DNA from: Chrysoperla carnea
Taxonomy: Eukaryota > Arthropoda > Insecta > Neuroptera > Chrysopidae
NCBI RefSeq assembly: GCF_905475395.1
Contig: NC_058339.1
Coordinates: 87,802,520 to 87,866,519, forward strand
Direction of reading: 5' to 3'
DNA length: 64,000 nt
Shown one piece after another: positions 24,501 to 36,179 of this stretch (positions are counted from its first letter, which is position 1; every line of letters begins with the position of its first letter). The notes beneath the pieces are model-generated. The model was not told the DNA's origin, made no database searches, and worked only from the letters and a program-made list of their open reading frames with translations. Made by a program: the position numbers and the translations under genes.

Positions 24501-25068
24501 TTTACAAATATACCTAAGTGGGGTATCAAATAAAAGAGCATGGCGTGTACATTACAAAAATGTTATCCAACGCAAGGAAATGTGGAGGGAGGGGTGCAAG
24601 TGGGGATGTTGCCCAGCAAAGCGGACGGGTAACAGCTAGTTTATAATAAATTCTATTAAAAATTTTATCCACGCCATTTTAGATATTGCAAAGGATTCAT
24701 TTTCAATTCGATCCGATAATTTTAATACAAATAAAACAAATAATAGATTATGGCGTACATCAAAGTTAACACCATTTGCTTCAAATTTAGCTTCAGTTTT
24801 ATACGAGTAAGTTTTCATTCCTATACCAAATGTCAATTTCGCTAAAAATTAAATTTTTTTAAATTTTATTTACAGATGTGAAGGTACTAATAATACGATA
24901 GATTATAAAATGGAATTTTATTTAAATGAAATACTTTTACGTAATTATGGTTCGAACAATGGTGTCTGGAAATGGACCGATTTTTACGATAAATTTAAAT
25001 CGATAATTAGTAAATGTAGCTTAGATGTATGTAAAACTCCTAGCGATATTAAAGTTGAACAAGTTTAA
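21502..25068 (+). CDS. MINPP1: MINPP1-like secreted histidine acid phosphatase, copy B (502 residues)
   Basis: This is a tandem paralogue of the 13217-17491 gene. Exons inferred: 21502-21757, 22135-22472, 22567-22689, 22791-23265, 24683-24806 and 24876-25068, all GT-AG and in phase. The N-terminus is hydrophobic (WFGWILIVIINVIIIDVIS), a signal peptide or anchor. Exon 2 carries RHGTRLP, and exon 4 carries SPWCAIFTPRQLEILEYWQD and YGNRLSTHLGCFAAQDL, as in copy A. The proton-donor region reads FGHSAIV, so here too the expected Glu of His-Ala-Glu is missing. Against copy A it lacks the intron inside the region after RHGTRLP and has an extra one after FTTLG, filled with repeats including a reverse SINE-like element. 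The N-terminal and C-terminal segments are longer (C-terminal CKTPSDIKVEQV). No frame damage is seen. Confidence 0.9.
23763..23788. repeat. Perfect 26-bp palindrome
   Basis: AAGTCTGAGTGAA is followed directly by its exact inverse complement, with no spacer. It lies in intron 4 of MINPP copy B. Function is unknown. Confidence 0.8.
24165..24640 (-). mobile_element. SINE/non-LTR tail element, subfamily 1, reverse copy with (GATA)n tail
   Basis: In reverse orientation this carries the same blocks as 8990-9475, from the ACCCGTCCGCTTTGCTGGGC head to the TATCGTGATGAGTGACTATC end, then a (GATA)n run at about 24200-24221. It is inserted in intron 4 of MINPP copy B. The intact simple-repeat tail suggests a younger insertion than 8990-9475. 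Confidence 0.7.
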
Positions 25069-25098
25069 AGTATGCGTTTTTAAAGTATTTTGTAGTTT

Positions 25099-25104
25099 AA
25101 TAAA
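25099..25104 (+). terminator. Polyadenylation signal of MINPP copy B
   Basis: AATAAA (in TTTAATAAAATAAAA) lies about 30 bases after the TAA of copy B. Confidence 0.6.
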
Positions 25105-25189
25105 ATAAAATTTTTACAAATTTTTCTTCAAATTATTAGTTTTTCCCCCTAATAGCCAATACCCAATTGTCCTATGTTTCTCATTTACG

Positions 25190-26540
25190 ATTAGAAAAAT
25201 TTTTTTGTAAACATCGCTGTTTACCCGCTAGGACGCAAATTAGGGCAATACTTTGGTGTCCAATTTTTCCAAAATTATAAAAAATAAGAAGTTGAAAATT
25301 TGGAAGTAGCTTCAACTAGTGCGCTCAAAAACATTCAGGAAAAACAAAAAATAAAATCCAGAAAATTTCGAAAAATTTCAAAAACCAAATAAATGGCTAT
25401 AATTGTGTTGGTTTTTAAAAAAAAAATGGATTATAAAAAATAATCCAAGCACTGGCATTCAATACTTTTTATACAGTGTATTTCAACAACTAACTCAGTC
25501 AATTATTATGTTTCACTTGTTTTATCTTCGTCTTTGCATGTCTATAAGTGGCTGACAAGTTTGACTCCCTGCATCATAATTAACCTATTATTCAATTCAT
25601 TTTAGTGTTGGTAAACCGCCTGACTTGAAATTTCGGTTAGGCTTTTATTAGGTTTGAATGAGGCATTACGAATTCTCCGTTTGATACTAATAAGGCAGTC
25701 ACATAGGGCCCGAACGAAAAACATAACACACGTCCATCGCCCCGCCTAAATAGGAACGAACGCCTAATATGGCATGCATTCGGAAGCCACACTTGTCGCG
25801 GTTCGATCAAAACTGAGTGTAACACAATTAAGTCATGCTATTGAGTTCGACATCGATAGTTGATAAAAAGCCCCTTACCCAACGGCATAACACTCGTTTA
25901 ATTAATATTAATTTTGTGTAGAGTAATTTTACGTAGAGCAACTTTGCTGTTTGAATGCTTGGGTGGGTTTTTAACGTAGCCTGTAGATTTGCCGAAGCCA
26001 ACAATGAGTTATTTTCTCTACCAGCCAGTGCCGACTCTTCCCCCAAATCAAGGTAGAGCGAGATCGGTACCCGCTTCCCTTGCTTCACCGTTGATACGAC
26101 GTTGCTGCCAGCAATAAAATTTTAACTAATTTACGTATTTATAGGAATATTTCAGACATATCGTCATAGTATAACTATGTTTTTATGAAGTACATCTTAA
26201 TTATTTTTAATATTTACAATAAATCTTTAAGTACATCAAAGTTATTATGTAAGTCTAACAGAATGAAAATAACCTTGTACTGTACTACAAAATGTACTCA
26301 ATCAATTATATTATTATTATTATTGTTATTATAAATAAAGTGAGTGAAAGTATGATTTTATGGAACATAGGTGGAACAATTAGATTTAATTAGTACTTAT
26401 TTAACACAAATAATCATAATAACTATAGTTTGTTGTTATCATTTGAAAAATATCTGGATAAAATTATATAATTTATAACTATAAAATAAGGTTACGTTCA
26501 TAAATTAAATCAATTCTCCAAGAACATATATAATAAGGGC
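25190..26540. other. Gene-free stretch with repeat fragments and an unusual less AT-rich block
   Basis: About 25190-25260 is a fragment of family B (CATCGCTGTTTACCC). About 25470-25506 is the family B end segment (ATTTCAACAACTAACTCAGT). About 25630-26110 is clearly richer in G+C than its neighbours and has open frames on the minus strand, but I recognise no protein in them and see no splice structure. From 26110 to 26540 the sequence is plain AT-rich. Confidence 0.4.
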
Positions 26541-27462
26541 ATGGAGACTCCTTAGCCGAGCTATAAGCGCCCGTGACAGAATTTAAGGTGCCTATCTGGA
26601 CGAGCTGTCTAAATTACAGCTAGTCCGACCGCCACGTACTTTCAATTGATTGAAAAAGACAAAAAATTGAAAACAAAAGACAGCCTGTTACGCAGTACAA
26701 AGAGGAGGCAGACGCCTTTTTTCCTACTAACCTCTCTACTCCAGTTTTACGTCCTTAATACATATGTTCTTGCATGTCTCACAAACTGTACAGTGGGCTT
26801 GTTCAGAATATCAATACGCATTCGCTTTTATACGGGCGCCAGAGACTAAGAACGTGCATGAAGGCGCGAGGTTACAAAAGAGCGTGCGAGTGGAAGTTTT
26901 TATAAGTAATGCTAGTTAAAATTTACAATATATGGCCGCTAGAAGAATACCCATGAGAGGGGCTTGTCTAGTGCGCTCTCGAATAAATTAAATTTTTCTA
27001 TAGTTTGTAAGAGGTAGATAACAGATGAGAGTGTCAAATTAGCAGAACATGCAGACGCCCACACAAAAGCAAAATTCAAATTGTTGTTCTGTACAAGCCC
27101 AGTAATAGCACTATAACATATGGATGGGCGAACCTATATTTTGAGCCGAGAAAGGATTGGGCAGAACAACAGCGTGTATTTTCTTTTCAATCAATAATTT
27201 TGGCTTAAAAATTTCAAAAAGTCAAGAGTATTTTAGTATACTTAATCAATTCTTAAAAGAGGCAGATACCCTAGCTTGCATTCCTCTACATACGCCTGTA
27301 AACAGATTCCCAGAAAAGCAGCCAGATGCACAAGCAATCGTTTCAAATAAGCCAGGGATGCCACCCCATAGGATGTTATCATTTGTTCAGATACCCAGGC
27401 TGGAAACTCTAAACGAATTGTATTGGAACGCGATGGCAACGGGTGTCGCGTAAGGTCTCCAT
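26541..27462. mobile_element. Candidate DNA element with ATGGAGAC inverted ends
   Basis: The left end ATGGAGACTCCTTAGCC is mirrored by GCGTAAGGTCTCCAT at the right. The 920 bases between are distinctly less AT-rich than the flanks. Frames such as 27157-27453 are open but have no recognisable domain. No second copy is present in the window, so the boundaries rest on the inverted ends alone. Confidence 0.4.
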
Positions 27463-27766
27463 ACAGGAGAGGACAGCAATAGAAAAAAGGCGACTACTGA
27501 ATGATAGGAAGAACCTGTTCTGCGTGACCACAGTAATAATTACAGAAATCAGTGTTGCCGAGATCAACTTTAAAAATGGACGTACCAAATTAAAACTACT
27601 GCGGGTTATGCAATAATGACATTTTAAAATTTTAACAAAAAGCTAAAATGATCTGAATAGGTGATAACCGGAAAAGACATGGTAACCTTGTCGACTGAAA
27701 GTGCGGAGGTAATTTGGGTAAATCCGATAGTTCTGATTTTTTGCAAGCTTGTTTATGATATTGGTG

Positions 27767-28307
27767 GAATAATCCAAGTTTGTGACCTCGAGCACCGAAC
27801 GCAACTTTGTCGCATAAACCATGAAAATTTGGACTTTTTCTTATTTTGGCGATGAGTACCTTTTAAGGATGTTCTTTAAGTAGACTAATTTTGCTACAAT
27901 ATGAGACCAGAATTGTCTCTGTAGACCCACTATCCCAGATAAATCCTTTCATAGTTTATCATTATATCGAACTTTTTTGCAATATTCTGTCGTTCTGAAT
28001 GAATTATAACCCTGAATCTTCCTAGCCAATCGTAAATCTGAAAAAAGCCGAAATTTTGTCGGTTTTTTCGAAAAAATGATAACTTTTATTTCGGAAATTA
28101 TTGGGTCTGCAGAGACAATTCTAGTAGCTCATATTATAGCAAATTAAGTCTACTTTAAAAACGTCCTAAATAGGTACATACTATCAAAAACTAGTGCTTT
28201 AGGGTTTTTATCGTCATATTTTGAAAAAAAAAAAGCCGTATTTTGCATGGTTTTTTATTTTTGACAAAGTAGCGTTCGAAGCTCAAGGTTACCAACTTGG
28301 ATTATTC
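27767..28307. mobile_element. Foldback element, about 540 bp
   Basis: The left arm (GAATAATCCAAGTTTGTGAC ... AATTGTCTCTGTAGACCC) is repeated inverted on the right (GGGTCTGCAGAGACAATTCT ... CAAGGTTACCAACTTGG then ATTATTC). Arms are about 190 bases each with a non-paired centre near 28020. No coding capacity. Confidence 0.7.
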
Positions 28308-28309
28308 AT

Positions 28310-29190
28310 TGGAGCAACACATAAAAAATCAGAAATACCGGACTTGACGCAAGTTCCAATGTATAAAGTTACTGGACTATGGAGGATAAAATAAGCTTTT
28401 ATAAAAACTGTAAATAATTCACAGTGAAAGCTTAGTGACGCAAGTAGCCGAGTGTTATGAGTACTGCTGACCGAGTCCTTCAACGGAGCCAAAGCTGCCT
28501 TTTTTGAGCCCTATTAATAGTTTCTAAACTTTTTCTATTCACTTTTTACAAAAATCCAAATACATAATTTCTATTTGCAAATAAAATGTCAAAATTGATT
28601 TATTACTATATTACAGCATATATAAACTTCACTATCAATTTTTTTTTGCATATCTACATAATTTACATACATTATAAAAAGACATACACATCAATTTACA
28701 TCAATAAATGACTATTTTTACGTAATAATTATTTCCGTTTTTTTGTGTATAAAAATAAAAGTGAAATTAAAAAAAAAATCGACACAAAAGTTTAGATTAA
28801 CAACAAAAAATACAATGTAACAATTTTTTGAAATAAAAATGTATACCAAAGAAAGTTTTTTTTTCCTCTTGTATTTTTTAATGTTCATAAATCTCACATA
28901 AAATGTAGAGTGTTTACAAAATAAACAATAGAATCTCTAAGTGAGACCCTATTGTTTTTTGTATGTAAAAAAAAAAGAAGTATTTAAGACCTCATTAATT
29001 TTTAAGAAATATAATAAACGATTCATTTCCTTTAAATCGACCATAACAATTAATAAATTAATATATTTAAATTATAATGAAAATATCGTATAATTTATAT
29101 TAGTTGGTAAATATATGTATGTGTTATACATCCTCTATATGTCAGATAAGATGCCAGGAAGTGGTTAATAAGATTTACTTCCATATTTTA
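28310..29190. other. AT-rich stretch, nothing recognised
   Basis: Homopolymer runs and low-complexity AT sequence dominate. I see no gene, inverted repeat or family member here. Confidence 0.5.
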
Positions 29191-29194
29191 GGAT

Positions 29195-29365
29195 AACAGA
29201 AATCGCTCGCATTTTGCTAAAATCTCATGGAATGTATTTCTTAGGTGTCAAATATCATTAGTAAGGCATGATTTAGTAGTGAAACGATCAATGTTAAAGT
29301 TCATTTAAAAAATTAGTAAATAGGCAACTTGTATGACGTAAATGTTAAGTGTTTGTTAAATAATC
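29195..29365. repeat. Fragment of the 19369-19879 foldback family
   Basis: AGAAATCGCTCGCATTTTGC, a TCATGGAATGTATTTCTTAG block and AATAGGCAACTTGTATGACG match the family at 19369-19879. The second arm is missing, so this is a deletion derivative. Confidence 0.6.
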
Positions 29366-29394
29366 GAACTATTATACATGTATAACGTATTATA

Positions 29395-29790
29395 CATTCC
29401 GCCTAATTGGCGCCCTCACGGGTAAACAGTGATGTTTACGAAAAAATGTTTCAAACAAAAGTTGTTTAATTTTTGATAAGGAACATTATTTACGTTTAAA
29501 CTTTTGTTCTATCTCTAACGGTTTACAAGATGGCAAGAACGGTTTACAAGACCCAATTGACCTATGATGCTCATTTACGAACTCGACCTCACTTTTTACG
29601 TCCTGAGTACGCTGTAAAAATTTCAGCTCGATATCGTTTTTCGTTTTTGAGTTATCGTGTCCACAGACGGACGGACGGACAACCGGAAACAACAAAATTT
29701 TTTTCCTAGCATCATTATTTTTAAGCGTTACAAACTTGGGACTAAACTTAATATACTATGTATATTTCATATATACATGGTATAAAAATG
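29395..29790 (-). repeat. Dispersed repeat family B, reverse copy
   Basis: In reverse order it shows GGGTAAACAGTGATGTTTAC, TTTAAACTTTTGTTCTATCT, CGGTTTACAAGA, the ATCGTTTTTCGTTTTTGAGT block and AACTTGGGACTAAACTTA. It ends near TATACATGGTATAAAAATG. It is nearly full length. Confidence 0.7.
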
Positions 29791-29799
29791 AAAAGTGTT

Positions 29800-30660
29800 T
29801 GTTTGAAATGTAAATAATGGAAGTTAAGACAGTGATTTTTTGAACAGTTTTGCAAACATCAATATTAACTTATGCATATTTTTGCATTCAACAAAAATAT
29901 ATAGGAAATTACCTAAGAAATCCAAAACAAAGAATAATCAAAAAAATAAAATTGTATTATTTATACTAAATTATGTAATGCAAAAATTCAATGATAATTT
30001 ATTATTTTATTTTTATTATTTAAATTTTAAATTAGCTAGAATTAAAAATAAATTAGTTTAAATGCTAATTAAAGAATAATTTATAGTAAAAAAAAAAGAA
30101 ACTGCAATAAATGGAGTCTATTGTGTTAATACTTTATAAAGAACAATAAATTGTCCTTTGTCATTCTTAATTTTTATAGCAAATAAATCTTTAATTAATT
30201 GCACACACTTTCGTCAGAAAATTCCGCGGGGAATACATTTTTTCTCCAGAAAATACAGGATAAAAACTAAATTGATAACTTTTTTTACAAAAAGTATTAT
30301 GACTAAAATTGTAACAACTAAATATTTTGCAATGTTTTTGACAAATAAATTTCAACGATTTATATCGTACAAACAGGACCGAATTTCAGAGGGTTATTTT
30401 TTATTTATTTATTTATTTTTTTTTTTTGCTCACGCTCACGTCTTTAGTGTTGTGATGAGAGAAATTCTTACAATTTCTGAAAGGCTTGAAAAAATATATT
30501 TTAAAAAACTATAGATAGGTTGGTTATTAGATAAAGATAAAAAAGTTTCAAACACATATACCATTTTAAAAATAAATCGGGTTAAAAAAGGTTTATTTTG
30601 AGCTAAAAAAATTGTCTGAAATTGTCACTTGTTGAAAATTGTAAGAAAATTTATATGCGA
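29800..30660. other. AT-rich stretch, nothing recognised
   Basis: Short open frames (for example 30158-30514) are low-complexity Lys/Phe/Ile-rich translations of AT-rich DNA, with no domain and no splice context. I call no gene here. Confidence 0.5.
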
Positions 30661-30674
30661 CTGCTTATACAAGT

Positions 30675-30905
30675 GAAATTTACAAAATTTTAAAAACCCC
30701 CGACAAATTTTCGAATACGGAAAACTAAACTCGTATTTGAAACATATCTAAGATTAGTCTCCATTAAATTATCTTTCAAACGAAACAAAAAAAATCGAAA
30801 TTGGTTCATCCGTTTCGGCGCTACGATGCCACAGACAGACAGACAGATACACTCACAAACCAGTCAAACTTATAACACCCCTTTTTGAGATCTGGGGTTA
30901 AAAAT
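30675..30905 (+). repeat. Dispersed repeat family A, copy 2
   Basis: It has the complete order AAAACCCCCGACAAATTTTC, CTCCATTAAATTATCTTTC, TCATCCGTTTCGGCGCTACG, a CAGACAGACAGACAGATACA run, TCAAACTTATAACACCCC and GGGGTTAAAAA. A reverse partial copy follows at about 31255-31370. Confidence 0.7.
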
Positions 30906-31584
30906 GAATTACAATTTTTTTTTTATTAATAAAGAAATAAAAAAATTTCGAATAATAATTTCAAATTAATTGTTAAAAAATTCCAAATTTTTATAATATG
31001 TTATAAAAATTTTTATAGTAGGTTTTAGAAACGTAATAATTATTAATTTTTTTAAAATTTCCCATAGGAATAAAAAAACATAAATTAATGATTTTTGTTT
31101 GGTAACAATTAGTTATTATTTCATAATTTTAAATTCATATTTGATTAATTTTTAACAACATTAATTTTAATAATATTAATCAAATAAAATTTTTAATAAT
31201 TTTCATATAGATAACAAAATATGAGAAAAAATAAATAATAATCTATTTTTGTATTTTTAACCCCAATAAAAAAGGTGTTATAAGTTTGGCCACAATCTCT
31301 GTCTAAATCTGTGTGATTTTGTGTCTGAGTGTCTGTTTGTGAGCCTAAACGGAGAAACCGATTTTGATTTAAATGAATATTATTTTAAAAAAATAATTTA
31401 CAGATTACAAACGTTATTTGGGAACAGTGTGTTATGTTCGTTACGTAGTTAATATTAAAAGACAAAAGCTTGTGGGTGATTCCATGAAAAAGTGAACCAT
31501 CGATGTAGAAAAAAAATATAACTGCTTTTGATGGTAAAAATACTTTAGTATGGTTCTAACTCTATACTTTTAGCTTTTAGTAAC

Positions 31585-33436
31585 TTAAGGATGTACAAGC
31601 TCCAGGACAATTTTGGAAAAAATGCTTGATTTTTTTATATGAAGTTGGACTAAGTCTAAATCAATTCTGAAAATTTTAGGCGGATTACCCGATTATTTAA
31701 ACAAGTAAATGACTTCAAAAGTAGGCATATTTAACATAGGTTTTATGGGGAAACGGTACATGAATGATAATACATATTTTCAATTTTGATGGTGAGAAAT
31801 AATTTTGTATTATTATTTAGCTTTCAATATTTCGAAAACCAAGGCAGATATCGAAAAATTTTATTCTTATTTTTCGTCTATATTCATGAAAATAATACAT
31901 TTTCTTTGTAAATGTTAAGTTTTTATTAAAATTTCATTCAAACGTGGCAAATCACCACAATTTCTGAAATCGTCTTTTTTTTATTCAGCAGATAAAAAGC
32001 TTAAAATTGACATAGGTCAATTAGCTCTGCTGTATCCAAAACTTCAATAAATTTCACCTAACTTGTTGGGACTATATTTTGCAAATATTCAATATGCCAT
32101 GCCAAAAGAAAATAATCAGTACAACTTTGGAAAAAGAAACAGTCTGAAACAGTTTCTTCGCAACTACATACTTTTAAATAAAAACCACACAGTTATAACA
32201 AATTTTAGTAAAAAACATCATATAAGAATAAAATGTATTTCGACATTCGATAAAATATTTAAAACAGAGGTGACCAACAATAAAATGACTTAAAAAACAG
32301 ATTTAAGTAGGCGAAATTGTTATAAGTTACATGTTTTACTGCATAGTTGTTATTTAAATAAAAACACTCTCCATTTTATTATCATATGTGTTCTATCACC
32401 ATATTTGGATGGATCATTTAAAATCCAAAAATAAAAAAAACCAGTAATTTCTGTTTTAAGCAAATCAAGTAACTTCCAAAGAACCATTTATGAAAACGAC
32501 CAAAATATTTTTAATAATTCTTTTTTAACAATTAAGGTAGTTAATTTTTTTTTGTTTTCAATAATTTCTTAAGGTTTTAACTAATTTCTATCAAGTAATT
32601 TTGAATAAATCTATGAAAACATATCATTCATCTATCGTTTTCCCATAAAACTCATGTTAAATATGCCTTTTTGTGAAGTCATTTATTTATTAAGTAAATT
32701 TTCAGAATAGGGTATTCTACTATATTTGAAAAAGTTCTTCAAAATGTTGATTTTGTTAATAAAAAGCCATCAAAAATTTATTTCGGAAAAATACACACGC
32801 TTTCCTGCCAAAAACTTAAATTTTAAACCTTTTTTAAACTGTCAAAAACGTGGGAACCCAATTTGGTGACGTAATATCGGTATCATTATACAAAATAACA
32901 CAGATAAGTTTGACAGATATATTCATAGACAACTGATTATAATAAATATAAATACTAATAGACCTTTGTAACCGATTTGCTTTTATTTCGTACAGTTGTC
33001 AAAAAACTATTCAACCTAAGAAAGTTAAATATATTTTATCTTTTTCAAGCAGCGCTTTTTGACAAGGATAGAAGATATAAGATATGAGTTGACTTGATTG
33101 AAAACAGTCCGAAACAAAAAAGAATCATTTTGTAAATTAAAAGCTCTATTATCTATGGATATATTATACCCAGCTGTCTACACTGAACTAACTGATGGTC
33201 TATGGTTCATACCGATATGACATCACATCAGGGCTTCTTATAAAATAAAAATGTGCTTTTAAGACTCGAAATCAGAATATTTAAGTATATTTTTATATAA
33301 ATTTTAATTTTTTCAAATTTCATAATTTATTTTTCACCACCGAAAGTGCCCTATTGATTTAGACTTAGTTTAACTTCATATTAAAAAAAATCAAGCCTTT
33401 TATCAAAAATTACCCTGGCGCTCGTATACCCTTAAA
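31585..33436. mobile_element. Large foldback element, right arm split by a family D MITE
   Basis: The left arm about 31587-31790 (GGATGTACAAGCTCCAGGAC, AAGTTGGACTAAGTCTAAAT, GACTTCAAAAGTAGGCATAT, TTTTATGGGGAAACGGTACA) is repeated inverted at about 32610-32708 plus 33353-33436. The split is exactly where 32709-33352 is inserted. The 800-base centre is AT-rich. A 76-codon frame at 32063-32293 shows no recognisable domain. Confidence 0.65.
32709..33352. mobile_element. Family D MITE, longer copy
   Basis: It is collinear with 13557-14059 from AGGGTATTCTACTATATTTG to CACCGAAAGTGCCCT, with about 190 more internal bases (about 32955-33145). Comparison with the opposite arm of the host palindrome shows an empty site that implies a 2-bp AT duplication. 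Confidence 0.7.
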
Positions 33437-35872
33437 AAATATATTTTTTTTTAAAGAAAATCAGACACTCTCGGCTATATGTTTGATCATTTACTCGAAA
33501 ATAAATATTTCATTGAAATCAGAAATAAAAGTTTTCAGAAATGAGTGGTAAGTCAATTTATATGTAAAAACTTTGGGACTCTTTTAGATTCGGATTTTAA
33601 AATTCTGATATAAATAACAACAAAAACAAAAAATTGTATTCCACAGATATAAATCAATAATTACTAAAAATAAAATTATAAAACCTATAGACTTTAAGAC
33701 ACAAGAACAACAGATCACACCAGGCAAGGTGCATTTTTTTACGTCAATAATAATCAATAACAAAAAAATATGTAAATATAAACTTTAAATATACTATTAA
33801 AAAAAAATACACCTTAACTTAGGAAAAATAAAACAATCGACCTTGTAGAATAATAAATTACAAAATACTATAAAAAATTACTAAATAAATAAAATTATAA
33901 ATATATAATATATAAAAGTTGTTGGTGCGTCTGTATGTAATTGTTATTGTATCTAGTGTCCGACCGCGCGAAGGTTCGGTTTCGGTTTTAGCTAGTTACT
34001 ACTAATAAATAATAAAATCTAATAAAATCTAGTTTCGGCATCAGTTTCGGATTTGGAAGAAAATCAGCCGAACTTTCGGCCACAACGAAACTCTGTGTTC
34101 GTGAATTATCGCGTGTCGTTTCGGCTAGCTTTGAGTGAGTTAATGTCTGCTGTGTTTGCCGGCCAGTCCGATGTAATTTTGTTGTGACTTTATGTTTTGT
34201 GTTTTGTATGCGTTCTTGGATTTGGTTTTATTAATTTTAACCACCCAAATATTGAAACAACTGCCTGCTATCGCTATGATTTAATTGTGTGTAATCTTTA
34301 GATACTTGTCTGTTGATTTTAACTGTGGAAAAACACAGTATGTAAACAATATTCATTTAATTCAAACTCAATTATTGTTTTTTATTTGATTTAACACGTG
34401 TTAACTGTCTGTATAAGTGTAAAAAATAAGCCAAATTTCAGTAAACAATCAATTTTTCGGATCTAGATCGGGACCTGAGCAAATAGGACTGATAACGGCT
34501 AGTATAATATAAACTAATGACTATCAGATATGAATATGACTGACATTGTGTGTTCACTATTCACATAACCTATGCAAACAACAACTTAACTGTTGCGCTG
34601 AGCTAAATAAAAAAATGTTTTTTCTAATTGTAAAAAGTTAGTGAATGGAATACTTATTTATACAATAGTATTTTCAATTGCAAATATGAGTTATTAAACA
34701 GGTGTTTTGTTTAGGTTTACATAATTATTAATCAGAATTCTGAAATGATTATAAACGCCTGTTTTTAAATTCAGAACAAGTTGATGCAATTATATAGATT
34801 TATTAAAGAAACGCCCAGTCTATGTATAATAAATCTATGAATGATACTGTCAACTAGGCAATTTGTATGACATTAATGTAATAAAATACTCTAAAAATAT
34901 CTTAATCTAGCAAATGTAATAAAATACTCTAAATATATCTAAATGCTTCTTTTTGAAAGCGCCGTAAGGTAATGTTTTTCTGCATAAACAGAATCTGTGA
35001 CAAATTTTCTTCATGATGAAAGCTTTTTTTAAGCTCAATCACCGATTAATATGTGTACAATTAACATTATTGTGAGTTCTTGCATAAGATACTGTGTTAA
35101 AAATCACCATTTTAAATGAAATAATTCATAATCTCGCCCCGCAAAAGGTCCCAAAACTATTTATTGTTACCAGGGGACTTTGAACTATCATTTAGCCCAA
35201 AAAAAAAAACATTCACCGTACTTGTTTAGCCGGACTACTTAAGTACTTTAATAATAAGTACTTATTGTTTATAATGAGATAAATTGCGTTGTTTTATTAT
35301 GTTACTTAAGTCACTATATTTAAATATACTCTTATTTACTATTTGGTAAAAAAAAAGCCTCTTTAATTTCAAGCCATTCTGAAATGATTATCAATGCCTG
35401 GTTATAAAATTCAAGACAAGTTAATGCAATTTCCTGATAGATTCATTAAAGAAACGCCCAGTCTATGTATGCTAAGTCTATGGATGATACATTGCTAAGA
35501 ATAATAAATGAACTCATATGAGTGCACCTCTTAAAAATAAAATAATAATAATAATAAACTTACTTAATAATATCTACTTATTATATATTTATTGTGAGAT
35601 AAATTGCGTTGTTCTATGTTACTTAAGTCACTTTATTTAAATATAGGTATAGTACTCTTATTTACTATTTGTTTTTTAAATATTATTTACTTAGTCATGT
35701 AGTAAGTACAATTTATTGCTCATGTTTGTAAATTAAAAGTTATAGAGTAGGTACACATGCTATAACTCGGACAGAAAATTTGTTTTTTTTTCTTACGCAT
35801 TCTACACATGCGTCAAATATCTACGTATGATTATCATTTAGTTGAACGACGCCGTTTAGTAAAAAGGCTAGA
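33437..35872. other. Gene-free stretch with a possible TIR-element scrap and local direct duplications
   Basis: About 33950-34130 contains GGTTCGGTTTCGGTTTTAGC and TTTCGGCATCAGTTTCGGAT blocks, reminiscent of Pogo/hAT-like element ends, with no frame. Two segments are duplicated in direct orientation: about 34736-34855 with 35380-35495 (AAAGAAACGCCCAGTCTATG) and about 35230-35350 with 35560-35675 (GAGATAAATTGCGTTGTT, TACTTAAGTCACT). About 34886-34945 is a 36-bp tandem doublet (GTAATAAAATACTCTAAA). Confidence 0.5.
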
Positions 35873-36174
35873 TGCCTAAATGGCCGAGCGGTCTAAGGCG
35901 TCGTCTTAGAACGTTGGGCTATTTATACTTAGGTTGCGGGCTCGAATCCAGGCAGCGGCAGTGTGAACAATTTATAAGAGTGCAGAATTGATCACATTGT
36001 CGTCGCTTGGATAAGAATGAAGTAACCGACTCCACCCACATCAAAAATGTAATTGTAAATATGTTTGTAACTGAATAAATAAAGAGTAACAATTAATGGT
36101 GTAGGCGGCCTCTGTGATAAGACGTATGTCACAAATACGGAGGTTAAACCCCCATTATTATTATTATTATTATT
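35873..36174 (+). mobile_element. tRNA(Leu)-derived SINE, forward copy
   Basis: The head TGCCTAAATGGCCGAGCGGT (A box) and GGTTGCGGGCTCGAATCC (B box) is followed by the same body as 10589-10885 (GCAGTGTGAACAATTTA, TTGTCGTCGCTTGGATAAGA) and an (ATT)n tail at about 36154-36174. Flanks (AAAAAGGCTAGA and AAAAAGATTAGG) look like an eroded target duplication. The acceptor stem does not pair well, so it is not a working tRNA gene. Confidence 0.85.
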
Positions 36175-36179
36175 AAAAA

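Noticed and set aside
27157-27453. 98-codon frame and its antisense partner at 27242-27439
   Set aside because: No domain, no splice context, and it lies inside a candidate DNA element.
35873-35960. tRNA-Leu gene
   Set aside because: The A and B boxes are good, but the acceptor stem pairs poorly and a SINE body with an (ATT)n tail follows; a second copy exists at 10589-10885.
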